From NCBI RefSeq assembly GCF_019578655.1, contig NC_063256.1, positions 28,878,342-28,942,341 of the forward strand: DNA of 64,000 bases, given 5' to 3'. This DNA is from Ricinus communis. Its lineage: Eukaryota; Streptophyta; Magnoliopsida; Malpighiales; Euphorbiaceae. Positions 10,820 through 23,662 of this stretch are shown here, in pieces. The position numbers were made by a program, and so were the translations under genes. Numbering within the stretch: the stretch's first letter is position 1; each line of letters begins with the position of its first letter. Below the pieces are notes generated by a model. That model was not told the origin of the DNA. It did not search any database and worked only from the letters and a program-made list of their open reading frames with translations.

Positions 10820-12548
10820 TGTCAAAACCCATTTTTCGAATCTAGATATCGAAGGGATTATGGAAAACGCTGTGATGAAATTTACTAACTTCTTGGGTCT
10901 CGGGAGATAAGGACGGGCAAATCCGAGGTTAGGGTTGAGGTTAATCCAGCCAAGATTACCTTTTCAAAATCAATTTAGAGTTAATTGTCAAGAAAAATAA
11001 AGTTTGAGGGTCAAAATGATGGATTTTGCAAGTTCAGGGACTTAATTGTAAATTTTTGAAACTTCCCATGTATAAAGCTGACCGGCTCTACACAGTGCCA
11101 GTTAGGGTTTTCTTCTTCGACGTCATTTTTTTTTTTCACGCTTCTACGTCCAAATACAGGTTCTGAAAGGTAATTAACGATAAACATAGATTTTTAATAA
11201 TATTTATTCAAATCTTAAAGGATTAATATTGGATATTTTATCAATTTATTTTTTGAAAAATGTAAGATTATTAGTTCCTTTAGAATTTCTTTTGAAATCC
11301 TACCTCTATATATAGAAAGTGATAACTAGGGTTAGGGCTAACAAGAAGCCAAAGAACAAGCTGGAGAGAAAAGTTCTGAAGCTAATATTGATTTGAAAGA
11401 AAGAAAAACTTACGTTTATCACTGAGAGTTTAGGTCATTCAAAAGAAGGCCACTAAGATAAAATTGATTTTTGGAAACTTTTTAAAGTCGACAAAGCTTT
11501 TCCAATACCACATCCATCATAGGATTATATGATTAGATTTCTATTTTCATTATGATTTTTTAATCAAATTAGTTTATTAGGATTATATGATTAATCGCCA
11601 TCTTTGTTCTTGTGTGCTCAAGTTTAAGGTTTGTATAGCTTTTAGAGTTTCTAGCTCAATCATTTGTTATTTACTATTTTTATTTTATTTTAATTTTATC
11701 TCTTTCATATTATAATAGTTTTTACCCTCATGCATGTTAAAATAGGCTCTAAGACGTGAGAAATACACAAAAGTTGAAGAAATTAGTCACGGATGCTTGG
11801 AGCCAATCGGCTCTACACCTCCTGCCTATTCTTTTTCTATGTTTATGAGTTTTTGATGTACTTTCATCAATTTTGTATATTGTAGTTAGGTTTTATGGCT
11901 TTTCTTTGCAATTTTAGTTGTAAGCTAGGTTGTAATAGCTAGATTTATCTTTCTATTCTTTATGTTTGTTTGTTTTATGGTTTAATGTATAATAAATAAT
12001 TGTAACATGACTGTCTAATTAAAAAAATGGACATGTAGACTTTAGGTTAAAAATTGGACCGAACATGAAAACTATAGTCCAATAGGCTAATCAACATTAA
12101 TTAGACTTAAGTTCTAAAATTGAAGTAGATTTAGTGAGAATTACCATGTTTTAGTTAACATTAGGTTATATTAGAATTAGGTTCACACAAAATGGGCCTC
12201 ATCATAATATGTAGTCCATCTAGGATTAAAAGCTTGGAAATGCATAACTTGTAATTGGGCTAGACAAGCAGGCTATGGACATAATTAATTAGTAAGCTAG
12301 ATATATAACTCTAATATGGGCTGGGCTTAATAAAATGGGCTAGACCTAGGTAAATTACATTATTATTTGATATGCATGTGTATGAACTACTGTGTTTATA
12401 GGGAATGACTTGTTAAAAAAAAGTAAAGACTAATATACACAAATAAAGAAGCTGGCTTCTGGATCCATCTCTGGATTTGTGGGTAAGCTTCCTTATGGAA
12501 TCTGAGAAACACCACTCATTAGTAAAAGTGTCCCGGTGATTAGCCGGG
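10820..12548 (+). mobile_element. Tat-type gypsy 5' LTR (left-contig copy)
   Basis: It begins TGTCAAAACCCATTTTTCG inside Sirevirus LTR b. A TATA box CTATATATAG lies at 11306-11315. Near-palindromes of the GAGCCAATCGGCTC type occur at 11077-11095 and 11799-11819. The right border is set by the primer-site-like TGGCGACTC at 12549. The same LTR family, diverged, is seen at 24491, at 57.3-58.1 kb (minus), at 58.1-59.0 kb (plus) and near 36.4 kb (minus). Confidence 0.75.
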
Positions 12549-12565
12549 TGGCGACTCTCATCTCC
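12549..12565 (+). promoter_or_regulatory. Probable Tat primer-binding site
   Basis: TGGCGACTCTCATCTCC resembles the TGGCGACTC-type primer site of Ogre/Tat elements and follows a GC hairpin (CCCGGTGATTAGCCGGG). Which tRNA matches is not determined here; the 3' half departs from the usual form. Confidence 0.5.
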
Positions 12566-13321
12566 ATGCTTGTGTTAGTGACTAGTTAGTGTGTTCCCGA
12601 TTAGGTTGAAAAGCCTTATAGTGTCGTGTTCCTGATTCCAGTATATGTGTCTTTAATTTTATTATTTAACAGATCACCATTATCACACATTGTGCACTTT
12701 GGTTCCCATAGCCCTGATGGTGTTGGTTAGTGATTCTTTGGTTCCACTCGAACCTTAGAACTGTGACACTAGCTAACCATCACTCACAAGTAATGAGTGA
12801 ATTTCCTTCATCGCATAGACTCTTTAGTGGGGAGATGAGCTAAGGAAGAACACTTTTTACTTATGGGAACTTTTTATCCTTACCTAAGACTTAGCCCATG
12901 ATAATGACCGTAGTACTCTCCCTTAAGAACCCTATTGCTTGCTGTTTGAGATGTTTCTCTTTATAAGTACTTAAGCCCAAATATTGGAAGGCCTTAGCCC
13001 ATAAATGTGGAATTAGGCCCTAGGCATAAAATACACAAGCTTCCATACTTATACTGATAAATATTGCTTGTTTGTTTTAAATTTGTTTTGAGAGCTTATG
13101 GCATGCGCGTCGGCCTTACTACCCCTTGTTGATAGAGGGCCCAGACCCAAAATCCTAGGGAAGAAGACTCACCATGAACCGTGTGTGGGAGTAGTAAGGT
13201 CGGAAGGATGAATTGTATATTATTATGTGTGCTAGCCTCCCCTTTTCTTCTATCTATGTGCATTGCACGTGCATCATGCATCTCACGCATCGCATGCATC
13301 ATACTAACCCTTGTCTTTTAG
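12566..13321 (+). other. Tat leader with candidate intron 3' end
   Basis: This is a non-coding leader of about 750 bp between primer site and gag. Near its end, CTAAC (13305-13309) lies 12 bases before a pyrimidine-rich TTGTCTTTTAG ending at 13321, the form of a plant branch site plus splice acceptor. The gag-like reading starts just after. A short cluster of GCATG/GCATC words lies at 13260-13300. No donor was assigned. Confidence 0.45.
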
Positions 13322-14875
13322 CCATATAGACTCTCTTGTGGATTGGAAGAGGCAAAATAGTAGGAGATTGGAAAGAGTGCCTATTTCTTTGAGAATCCAA
13401 GCTGTGTTAGAACACCTTGAAAGACCAAGATGCCAAGCTACTAAAGCTACATCTGATATGGCCAACGAGAGAGCTAACGAGCAAGACGTTGAGATCCTCA
13501 AGAACGCTGTCATCAAAGATATAAGGGGTGTGATTCCGGAAGAGCTCCAACAACTCTTGGCTGGGATGGCTGCAAACCAAGCCCACCTGTTGCTCCCATT
13601 GCATCGACTAATCCCCTATTCATTGACTGGTTGTACTTGCCATTTGAGGCTGCTTTACCATTCTAGCTGTCGCGATAATACTAATCTTTGAAGACCTAGG
13701 TAGAAGGGGAGTGCCCCGGAATTTTTGGAATTTGATGATTTATGCTAGACCGGGCTAAGAGGAAGACGCCCTTGCCACCAATGAAGATGTAAGTGGCTTG
13801 GCGCTAGGCTTGACAAAATCAGGTATCTTTGGAAATCAAAGGTTTGGACCTTACCTATGATTTTGAAGAATTGGTTCCGATAGGAGAAGACAAAATTTTT
13901 ATGAAGTTGGAATGCGAGATGAACAAGTTCAGTAGAATTTGGTGATCTGAAAGTTTGTTGAAGTAATATGTAATGATCATGGGAACTACTTAGCTGAGCA
14001 GGACCCAAATTGTTTAACTATTCGTGCTGTCTCTTGAAGGACCCACTGTAAACTAATACCACAGTTCGGAAAAATCCACTAAAGCTGAATGGCGCAATTT
14101 ATATAATTCTTTTATTTAACAGTATGATTACAATATCCATTTAGAAGTGTTGATCAGGGATCTTGAGTCAAGTAGAAACCAAATAAGTCCTTCTCTGATT
14201 TCTTAACCAGATGGAGGAATAAGGCTGGCTAATGAAGAACAAGCCCTCTAAAAAGGACCAAGTTCGTATGGTGGTCTGAAACATTCTTCTAGGATGGGTT
14301 GAAAGGTTGCAGATGATGAACCCGAAAACATTCATGGATTGTACGATGATGGGCTATAGATCGAGGAGATTGAGAACGACAAAAGAAAGATTGTGAGAAC
14401 TGATGGAAGGGCGAATTACCAAGCTGGAGGGAGCATGACCCTGGATGTGAATATTGTGCAACAATTGAGGAAGTTCTCTAGCTCCAAAAAAACCTCTCTC
14501 TAAGATCTTCTAGGGATTGTTACAAAATGGCAATGCTCCAACCTACTACCCTTAAGAACCCATTGAACCCTAATGCACCCGGATATAGACCCAACACCTA
14601 TTGTAAATCCCACTAAGCACCCAGCCACCATACTGAAAACTGCATCTAGCTAAAGCACAAAATTCAGGAGCTTATTGATGCCGGTAACCAACCCAGCACT
14701 AGAAGAAACCCCTTACCAAACTACGACAATACACCATCCCCAAATCAAGTGTCCATGATCAACCCTCATTTTAGTGAAGAGGAGATCATGAACTCTTTTG
14801 AAGACTTATCTAAACTCGAGCCAAAAGCCAAACCAGATAGCCCACAAAGAACCTTCACTGAGTTGGGCCACCACT
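13322..14875 (+). pseudogene. Tat gag (left-contig copy)
   Basis: The N-terminal part reads openly to 13691 (SLVDWKRQNSRRLERVPIS, ERANEQDVEILKNAVIKDIR, EELQQLLAGMAANQ), then breaks. Later fragments read like Tat gag: a segment near 13900-13930 corresponds to PEMNKFNRTGD in the better copy, and NPNAPGYRPNTYC and FSEEEIMNSFEDLSKLEP lie near 14560-14830. Compared with the copy at 27-28.6 kb this one has extra short deletions, so some breaks are likely sequencing errors at a contig end. Confidence 0.7.
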
Positions 14876-15574
14876 AATTGTGGTGTTCCTAAGCCTCACA
14901 ATGGTTAGTATTATTAGTATTACCAAGCCTTCAGGCATGTGACGAACAGGGCAATCGTCTCAGGCATAAGATCTAGGACTTAATCGATTGCGGGGAATGA
15001 AAAGTTGAGCAACTTCCTCAGTATGAGTGCGTAGACCTGCTAGGGCAGCCCTCGGGAAAATTTGACTTTAAGGTATGATATTCGAGACCTCCTTTAGCTG
15101 ACATTCAAAATGAGGATCTTATGCCAAGTGGTTGGGGATCAGACGAAGATCAAGCTGTTTGTGAACCTTGTCTCCTAGAGGTTTGGAAAGAAGGAGAAAA
15201 GAAGTCGGTCACGGCTATCGACATCTGGTATAGCTCTAGGGATGAGTGTGAATTTCAAGATGTCGAGGCCAAGGAGACCCAGGCAGATAATGACTTTTAA
15301 TAAAAGCTGAGGCGGAGTAAAGGTGGGTAAAGCTTGGGTACGGTACGAGCAACATAAGCAAGCACTCATCGGACCATTTAAAGGCTTTAATTCAGGGCCT
15401 TGTTTGGTATAAGCCTTAACCTGATAGCTACCCCAGAAAATGATCAAAATGGTGGTGACAAGACCACTAGGATGATCACCTTCTCGGATGAAGACCATAA
15501 CGGGGAAGAGACCATAATAAGGCCTACATATTGCAACAAAAAGTCAAGGTAAAGAACCCCATGTATGCCCTATT
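14876..15574 (+). pseudogene. Tat protease region, cut by the gap
   Basis: Fragmentary reading continues gag towards protease, up to the N run. The matching segment in the right contig (28563-29266) reads MSVNFKMSRPRRP, FNSGLVWYKP and KVKVKNPMYALLAYS in pieces. This copy is visibly more broken in its last 300 bp (for example at 15300-15360), fitting a low-quality contig end. Confidence 0.55.
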
Positions 15575-16074
15575 NNNNNNNNNNNNNNNNNNNNNNNNNN
15601 NNNNNNNNNNNNNNNNNNNNNNNNNNNNNNNNNNNNNNNNNNNNNNNNNNNNNNNNNNNNNNNNNNNNNNNNNNNNNNNNNNNNNNNNNNNNNNNNNNNN
15701 NNNNNNNNNNNNNNNNNNNNNNNNNNNNNNNNNNNNNNNNNNNNNNNNNNNNNNNNNNNNNNNNNNNNNNNNNNNNNNNNNNNNNNNNNNNNNNNNNNNN
15801 NNNNNNNNNNNNNNNNNNNNNNNNNNNNNNNNNNNNNNNNNNNNNNNNNNNNNNNNNNNNNNNNNNNNNNNNNNNNNNNNNNNNNNNNNNNNNNNNNNNN
15901 NNNNNNNNNNNNNNNNNNNNNNNNNNNNNNNNNNNNNNNNNNNNNNNNNNNNNNNNNNNNNNNNNNNNNNNNNNNNNNNNNNNNNNNNNNNNNNNNNNNN
16001 NNNNNNNNNNNNNNNNNNNNNNNNNNNNNNNNNNNNNNNNNNNNNNNNNNNNNNNNNNNNNNNNNNNNNNNNNN
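15575..16074. other. Assembly gap, 500 N
   Basis: A run of exactly 500 N. A round number is the mark of a fixed-size scaffold gap, not a measured length. Sequence on both sides overlaps by about 13.2 kb, so the true gap may be negative. Reading frames that seem to cross it are meaningless. Confidence 0.99.
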
Positions 16075-17396
16075 GGAACTCATTGGAATGCTCACTGCAC
16101 AGGATGAACTCTTAGGAAGGAGGAAGAACAAGAAGAGGAGAGGAGACAAGAAGAAAACCCTTGGCCTCAAAAGCTCCACTAAAACTCAAGAGAGTGAGAG
16201 CTCTAACGGATTGGAATCAAGTGAAGATGAGGATGAAGAACTTGCAATGCTTTCCAAAATGGTCAAGGAAGTCATGAGGAGTAGAAAAAGGAAAGAGGCC
16301 CTTTAAGAAATCATTCTCAAGCTCCAACAACAACTCGACTTCAAAGAAAGCAAGTAGAAGAAGAGTGATCTTACTACTTGAATGTCGTAAAGTAAGAGCA
16401 CATTAAGGCCAATTGCTTCAAGAGCAAAATAAAAAGAAGTTTGAGAAGGAAAAGGAGAAGAGAAAGGCATTCAAAGTCACTTGGGGTGATACTTCATCAA
16501 GTGAAGATGAAGATGAGGAAGTGACCAATCTATGCTCATGGCATGAAGATGAATCAAACGAGGTATGTTCTACATCCCATTCTTGTGAAGACCATGAGTA
16601 TGAAAATAATTTACATTACATGGAGGATGATGACTTCACTTGAGGTCATGAATTTAAAATGTAAAAATATCATTTGAAGATGAAGGTTTATAAAGAAAAT
16701 GCTAAAAACTTGAGCAAGATTTAAATGATCTTCAAAAGAAAATTTCTACATTAACTCTCAAATGATGACCTTAGAAAATCTTTGAATGATCTTTCATCTC
16801 AAACTAATTTCCTAAAATATCTTTCAAAGGGGAATGATTCCTTAGAGGTGGAAGTTGAAGAACCGAGAAGCTCACCTTAAAATTTCATAAGGGAAAGGAA
16901 ACTTTAGACACTCTAATCAGGTCTCAAAGACCCCTTTTAATAAAATATAGATTAGACTTTAATAGTACATCATTATCATCTACCTCATCTCCTTTTACTT
17001 CTAAATTCATCAAGGCCTCAATACTACAAACCTTTTTCATTGAGGGTGTTGACACAAAGGCCAAGAAACACACAAAGCTACACCTTCCAAAAGGAAGGAA
17101 AAGCTCCTCAAGTTCCAAAGCAAGCTTAAAGGAACCAATCATGCATTCATGTATAGGAACAAAGATAAAAACATACATCTAAAACTTGCTCTTGTATGCA
17201 TAAAAAATGTTAAAGATTAAAGGACCCATGCCTCAAGCAAAGAGACATTTTAATAAGAGAAAATTTAATCCAAATGTCAAGTGTCATTATTGCATGAGGA
17301 ATGGGCACATAAATATCTTTGCTATATTAGGAAGGCACAACTCCAACTAGGAGAAACCTTCATGGCTAACCCTAAAGGACCCAAAATAGTTTAGTA
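16075..17396 (+). pseudogene. Sirevirus gag (right-contig copy)
   Basis: Matches the left copy from mid-gag on. The open pieces 16088-16306 and 16413-16643 carry the Lys/Glu-rich linker and the SSSEDEDEEVTNLC stretch. The second zinc knuckle is frameshifted here by loss of one T in a homopolymer near 17320, where the left copy is intact. Extra short deletions relative to the left copy look like base-calling errors. Confidence 0.8.
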
Positions 17397-17434
17397 CCTA
17401 AAAAGAAAGAAAACTTAATTTCATTTTTGTAGGT

Positions 17435-18775
17435 ATGCTTCAAGTCAACTTTAAAAGAAGGAGTTGGTACGTGGATAGCTGTTTCAGGCACATGACCGAA
17501 ATGCGAACCTCTTCTCACTTGAAGAAGATTGATGGAGGGAAGGTAACTTTTAGGAACAATGCTAAAGGTAAAACTGTAGGCATTAGATCCATTAGTAAGA
17601 AATATTTTCCTCAGAATTGATGTTCTTCTTGTTGATGGTTCAAGCATAACTTAATGAGTGTAAGTCAATTGTGTGACAAGGGTAACAAAGTCACCTTTGA
17701 CTCTATGGTCGCCAAGTCACTTCCTTAGGGAATGACAAGGAAATCTTTAGAGGAGAAAGATTTGGCAATACCTACACAATTAACTTGCACAAAATTGCTA
17801 ATGAATCCTTCGAGTGTCTCAGGTTCATTAGTGAAGATTCTTGGCTTTGGTATAAAAGGCTATGACATGAAAGCATGGATCTCCTTCATAGCCTAAAGGA
17901 GGATGAGCTAGTGATTGGATTGCCCAAGGTGAAAGTCACAAAGGAAAAGACATGTGGATCTTGCCAAATGGACAACACAAAGGATCCTTCAAAGCAAAGA
18001 ATGTAGTAAGTACTTCTGTGACCTCTTCAATTAATTAATATGGATTTATTTGGCCCTACTAAAGTTGCTAGCTTAAGAGGAAAACATTATGCATATGCCC
18101 TTGTTGATGACTACTTTAGATTCATATGGGTTAGTTTCTTAGCTCATTAGAATGATGCTTTGAGGCTTTCAAAAGTTCGCAAAAGAGTTCAAAATGAAAA
18201 AGGGTTTTGAATTTTTAAAATAAGAAGTGATCATGGAAAGAAAATTAAAAATATGTTGTTTGAATCATTTTGTAATGAAATGGCATTTTCCATGACTTTT
18301 CATCCCCGAACACCATAACAAAATGGTATTATAGAAAGAAAATAGAACTCTTGTAGAGATGGCTAGAACAATGCCTCAATGAGTATAGTTTACTTACTTA
18401 CTTTTAGGTTGAAGCCACAATGATCATGCTAAAAAGACCTATTTTAAATAAAACGTCTTATGAGCTATGGAATAAGAAAGCCCAAAATTTCATATCTAAG
18501 ATATTTGGATGCAAATGTTATATTTTAAATATCAAGAAAAATCTTGAGAAGTTCTCATACAAAATGGATGAAGGTATATTTTGGGCTATTCCTTTCTAGC
18601 AAAGCCTTTAGGGTATTCAAAAAACGTTTATGGTAGTAAAGAAGTCTATGAATGTTGTTTTTGATGAGTCTAGTACACTTGATCTGTGAAAGGTTCTTTG
18701 ACAATTTTATAGGTGACATTGAGAAAATCGAGATCAATGATGATATAAATCAAAGAGGAAAGTCTTCTTAATCTC
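17435..18775 (+). pseudogene. Sirevirus protease and integrase (right-contig copy)
   Basis: Same layout and shared stops as the left copy. The protease active-site region near 17468-17495 is damaged (several missing bases around the DSG codons). Integrase core pieces (MDLFGP, RSDHG, IIERK) are still visible between 18045 and 18350. The frame is broken more often than in the left copy. Confidence 0.8.
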
Positions 18776-19049
18776 AACCTCATCAAGATGAACCCTCTCC
18801 ACCTCCTCAAGTGGAAGCTCAATAAGAGTTGCTTAGAGAATGGAGGGAACCAAGGGGCATCCAAAGAACTTATCATAGGTAATGTAACTAAAGGTGAAGT
18901 ACTAGATCTCAATTTAAAAATTTCGATTAATTATCTTGCCTTTGTCTCTCAAATTGAGCCAAGGACCATTAGTGATGCTCTTAATGATGAAGATTGGGTG
19001 ATTTCCATACAAGAGGAACTTAACCAATTGAGAGAAATCAAGTTTTGAA

Positions 19050-20453
19050 ATCGTCCTGCACTCCAAAGATCATCCTATCATATTGTTGTAAATGGGTGTA
19101 TAGGATCAAATTAGATGAGCAAGGCTCCACCACTAGAAACAAAAGTCCGATTGGTTGCCAAAGGATATAACAAAGATGAAGGCATTGACTATGATGAAAC
19201 CTTTGCTCCAGAGGTAAGATTATAGGCCATTAGAATATTGCTAGCTTATGCATGTCACATGAATTTTAAACTCTTTCAAATGGATGTTAAAAGTGCATTT
19301 TTAAATAGTTTTATAGAAGAAGAAGTGTATGTTGAACAACCTCCCAGTTTTGAACATCATGAATTTCCAAACCATGTATTTAAATTAGCTAAAGCATTAT
19401 ATGGATTAAAACAAGCTCTTAGAGCTTGTTATAAAAGGCTTAGTTCCTTTTTATTGCAAAATGGTTTTACAAAAGGGAAGGTTGACACAACATTCTTTGT
19501 AAAAACACATAAACATGACATTCTAGTTGTTCAAATTTATGTTGATGATATAGTATTTGGTGCTACTAATGAATCCTTGTAAGAAATTTCAAGTTGATGA
19601 CTAGGAACTTGAGATTTGAGCATGATGGGTGAGCTCAAGTTCTTTCTAAGATTGCAAATCAAGCAATGCAAGAATGGCATCTCATCAACCAATCCAAGTA
19701 CACAAAGGAAATTCTTAAAAGTGGAAGGATGCAAGATTGCCAAGACACCAATGAGCACATCAATAAAGTTGGACAAGGACGAGAAGGGTAAGCCTATTGA
19801 TGAGAAGAAATATGAGGTATGATTTGATCTCTATTCTATCTCATGACTTCTAGACTCAATATCATGTTTAGTGTATGCTTGTGTGCTCACTTTCAATCTA
19901 GTCCTGAGAGTCTCATTTGCATGTCATAATGAATCTTAAAATACTAACAAGGAACCATGCATCTAGGTCTTTGGTATCCAAAGGATACATCTTTCGATAT
20001 AATTGCTCTCTTCGATGCCGACATATGGGTAGCCCCTCAAATAGAAAGAGCATTTTGAACTGCAATTTCTTAAGAGAATGTCTAGTACCTTGGTTTAGTA
20101 AGAAGTATCTGCTATCTTATCCACCAATCGTTGAATACGCTATGTCATATGTTGTTGTACTTAAATTTTATGGATAAAACAACAACTAGCGGGGTGCTTA
20201 GTCACATTCCAATTAAATGCGACAATACTAGTGTAATAAACTTGTCTAAGAACCCCATTTAACACTCTAGGAGTAAGCACATCGACATTAGACATCCTTT
20301 TTAAGAGATCATGTCCAAAGTGGAGATGTAGTACTAGAATTTATTGACACAAATAATCAACTTGCTGACATCCTCACCAAACCCCTTAGTGAGGATACAT
20401 TAAACTTCATTAGGAGAGAACTAGGTGTGCTTGATGGAAATTGTATAAATTGA
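19050..20453 (+). pseudogene. Sirevirus RT and RNase H (right-contig copy)
   Basis: RT is open at 19238-19582 with FQMDVKSAFLNS and YVDDIVFGATNESL, identical at the protein level to the left copy. RNase H pieces follow with more indels (the DADYVGSPSNRKS region near 20015-20050 and VALSTTEVEYVAA near 20105-20145 are garbled). It ends at TGA 20451-20453. Confidence 0.83.
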
Positions 20454-21012
20454 TTGCTTGTTAATTGTGAATGGATTCAAGCTTAGATCAATATGATAAA
20501 TTTATTGGTTGATTCATCCATTCATACATCAATGAGAATTGCTTATGTTATAGGACAAAAGAAGAAATCACTTGCATTCAAGAAATTTCAATTTTGTGTG
20601 AAATTTCGAATTCACTTGCCAGGATTCGCATGGGCGCACAAAATGGGCATGAATTGAAGCCTTACTTATGGAAAATTGCCAATTTTACTACCGTGAACCT
20701 AGTCATCGCGGTTGTGAAGCTAGTCAAACTAGCCGTTCTGACAGGAACTTAAAATTCACGGTCGCAAATTGTACGATTCCTGTAAATTTTTTGACCCTTA
20801 CTTTGAACAAATTTTGAGGAGTTAACACTTCTTAAATGAGATTTTACCATTTTGTTGACTGTTTTTATGCATAAATATCCCACTAGGCCTTATTACATGC
20901 ACCTTAAGTATTTCAAACATTCTTCAAGAAAATTCTTCTCTTCTCAAACCATTCTTTATACATTTCTACAACCCGCTTCACATATCATCTTCATCTCTCA
21001 TTTTTTTCTCAA
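20454..21012 (+). promoter_or_regulatory. Promoter-like spacer before third ORF (right-contig copy)
   Basis: Counterpart of 6762-7330. The first two CGGTYGYGA motifs (20605-20645) are corrupted in this copy, while TCGCGGTTGTGAAG near 20705 and CACGGTCGCAAAT near 20757 are kept. The TATA-like GCATAAATATCC is at about 20869. The corruption concentrates in CG-rich palindromes, which may be a sequencing effect. Confidence 0.5.
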
Positions 21013-22262
21013 ATGGCTCTTAAGAACACCACTTCCCAAAGGAATAAGGGCAAGGGTAAGGCCTAAGATGAAGATTTTCTTACATTATCACTAGGCATAC
21101 CCATAAGAATGAAGGGTACCACCAAGAGGCGGGTGAACCAAGTACAAAACCCTTGCCAAGAAGAAGTTTGAGGCATCTGAGCCCTCTAAATGTAGACTTT
21201 AGAATGCTTGGGATCTGTGAAGACGTTCTCAAGCACCTCAATAACATTCAAATGGAGAAGTTAGTGTACTTAAGTATGGATGGGCATAAGAACAAACTTT
21301 AGAGTTCCTAAGTTCTCTAGAAGTGAGCAAGAGGCAAGGAGGAGAACTTGGCTATTTTGGGATGACTTTTAACCTTTTAGACAAAGGTTGCAATTGACAA
21401 GGAGTGAACTTGAAAGGATCTTCAACTTCTAAGAACATGGCATCACAACACTCGACGATTTATAAGTAAGTTTAGTTTCCTTTTGGAAAGAAATTTCTAT
21501 CGAGACCAAACTTGACAAAACTCAAATGCTAAACACTTCAAGTCCCTTCCACTGGACTCTTCACAGGATCATCACACTAAGCCTTCATAGAAGGTATGAT
21601 GGCAATGAGAAGATAATCTAAAGGAACTTTGCATGGTCCACAATAGGCCCATTCAATTAACCTACTTCCTCATTGATAATCTTCTCCATCTTTCTAAATC
21701 TTCTCATGGTCAGGTCATGGTTTCATCTTATATCCCCATGATAGTAAACTACTTCAAACTCCCAACCCCATAGACCTTGTCTTTCTAAAAACTCCTCTAT
21801 CCTTGAGCACCAACCGAGAACCATTAAATATTTCCTTCACCAAAAGTTCTAAAGAAAAGAGTAATGAGTCTTTGGAAGTCATTTTGGGTGCTAAGGCCGT
21901 GTCATCCATGGAGCAAGCAAGGAAAAAAGAAAAGGGCAAGGTTGAGCATTGAGGCAGGAGAAGAGGAAGAAGAAGAGGAGGTTGAGGAGACAAGAAGTGA
22001 GGAAGAAAGGGCTAAGCAAGAAATGGGTATACCTCAAGGGAGGATTACCCTAAGGGATAAAATGATGATCTTCATGACAAGAAAAGCAAAGAGAATTGTG
22101 AAGTTCTAGTCTTCTCAAGCATGTTCATGAAGACCTCATTAAAATGAAAAGCATCATGGGATACCTCCTTACCATCCAGATTCTTGGCGCTTATCCGATG
22201 ATGAGTCTAGTGATGAGGAGGGTAGAGACGAAGAAGAATCAAGTGGTTCAAAGGATATTTAG
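21013..22262 (+). pseudogene. Sirevirus third ORF (right-contig copy)
   Basis: Same decayed accessory ORF as 7331-8590, from MALKNTTSQRNKGKGKA to the acidic tail and TAG at 22260-22262. The Glu-rich block (EAGEEEEEEEVEETRSEEE) is intact. It shares the left copy's stops after the N-terminal segment, which shows the damage predates the apparent duplication. Confidence 0.58.
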
Positions 22263-22659
22263 AAGCCATTTATTCTCTCATCTCATTTTGCATTGCATTT
22301 ATATTTTCCATTTCCTTTGTTTTTCATCTTTCTCTCTTTCGTTTCTTTTGTTTTCTTGTACCAATCTATGTAATTTTCCATTTTTATTAATATGACTTAT
22401 TTTCTTTATAAATTAATTGTGATTAATGCTTCCCTATTTTATGGCTTTATATTAATTTCACTTTTGCTCCTATGTCCTTTATCCTTCTTTAATGCCTTTA
22501 CGTGTTTAATCTTTTGAATCTGACAAAGGGGGAGAGAGATAAAAAGCAAAAACATCCTTAACTTACATGCATAAATTAAAGGGGAGTCACAATTTTAAAA
22601 TTTCTTATCTATTTTTCCTTTTTGCTCAATTTGTTTGCCAAAATAAAAAAGGGGGAGAA

Positions 22660-23662
22660 TGTTAGCCTAAGTGCCTTGTCACATGGCTTATTCCCTTATC
22701 TTTTGATCTTAACAAACAAATTGTTATTTAAACTAATGTTTCCTTGAGTTTAATGTAGCATAAGTTAAGTAGAAATACTTCAAAATCGTGACCACACCAA
22801 GAGGGCGCGATAGTGAAAATCAATAATTTGGTAGCAGCAACTTCAAGCCTATAATTGCTCAAAATCATGACTGCATCATGAGGGTGCGACCGCGAAAAAT
22901 GGAGGTTTCAAAGCAGAAGCTTTTGGCTTGGAAAAGCTTGAAGTCATGGCCACGAAAATTGAAAACTAGAGTAACCGTTAAGACTGTCAATGATCATATC
23001 AGAAAGCTGCCACCATGCCACCACATCAGATAGCCGTGGGAGGCATTTAAACAATTGCGACCGCGATTTGCATCTTGACAAGTGCATTTAATGCATTGTC
23101 TTAAAGCTAGATTATGTGTACTTTTTAGGATTTACTCATAACGGCTCTTTGAGGTTCTTAGCCTATAAAAACCATATTAAAAGGTCATTTAAGGTTGATC
23201 AATAACCTCCACAAGTCCACATTATTGTGCTTTCAATTCTTTCTTTCTTGTAATTAATATTTTTCTTTTTGGTTGTTGTAAGAGCTTGAATGCTCTTATG
23301 ACGTTTGAGTGTTGACCAAAACACTTGGTTTAAGGGTTAGTCTAGGAAAACTCTTATAAAGGTTAGCCTAGGAAAACACTTGTAAGGGTTGTGTATGAGC
23401 CTAAGAAACACAATTTGTAAGGTTTAGTATGAGCACTAAAATACTAAGTTGGGAGTGAGCTTGGGAACTCCAAGTGTAAAGATATAAGTATAGTGAATAC
23501 CCTAATTGTGAATTGGGAGTACATGTAGGGTTTGTTAATTTCCAAACCACTATAATTCCTTGTGTACTATTCTTCATACTCTCACTCATTCTTCCTTAAC
23601 AAAACTTTTAATTCACCATCCTTTCTTTATTCACCAATTCAATCCCCTTCTTGGTTCATAAG
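22660..23662 (+). mobile_element. Sirevirus LTR a (right-contig copy)
   Basis: Starts TGTTAGCCTAAGTGCC after AAAAAAGGGGGAGAA and is almost identical to 8987-9992. The upstream 3' UTR (22263-22659) repeats the triple polypurine layout. A few bases near 22970-22995 differ. Confidence 0.8.

Noticed and set aside
15531..16179. Long open frames crossing the N run on both strands
   Set aside because: They consist almost wholly of unknown bases in a fixed-size gap; there is no sequence to support a gene.
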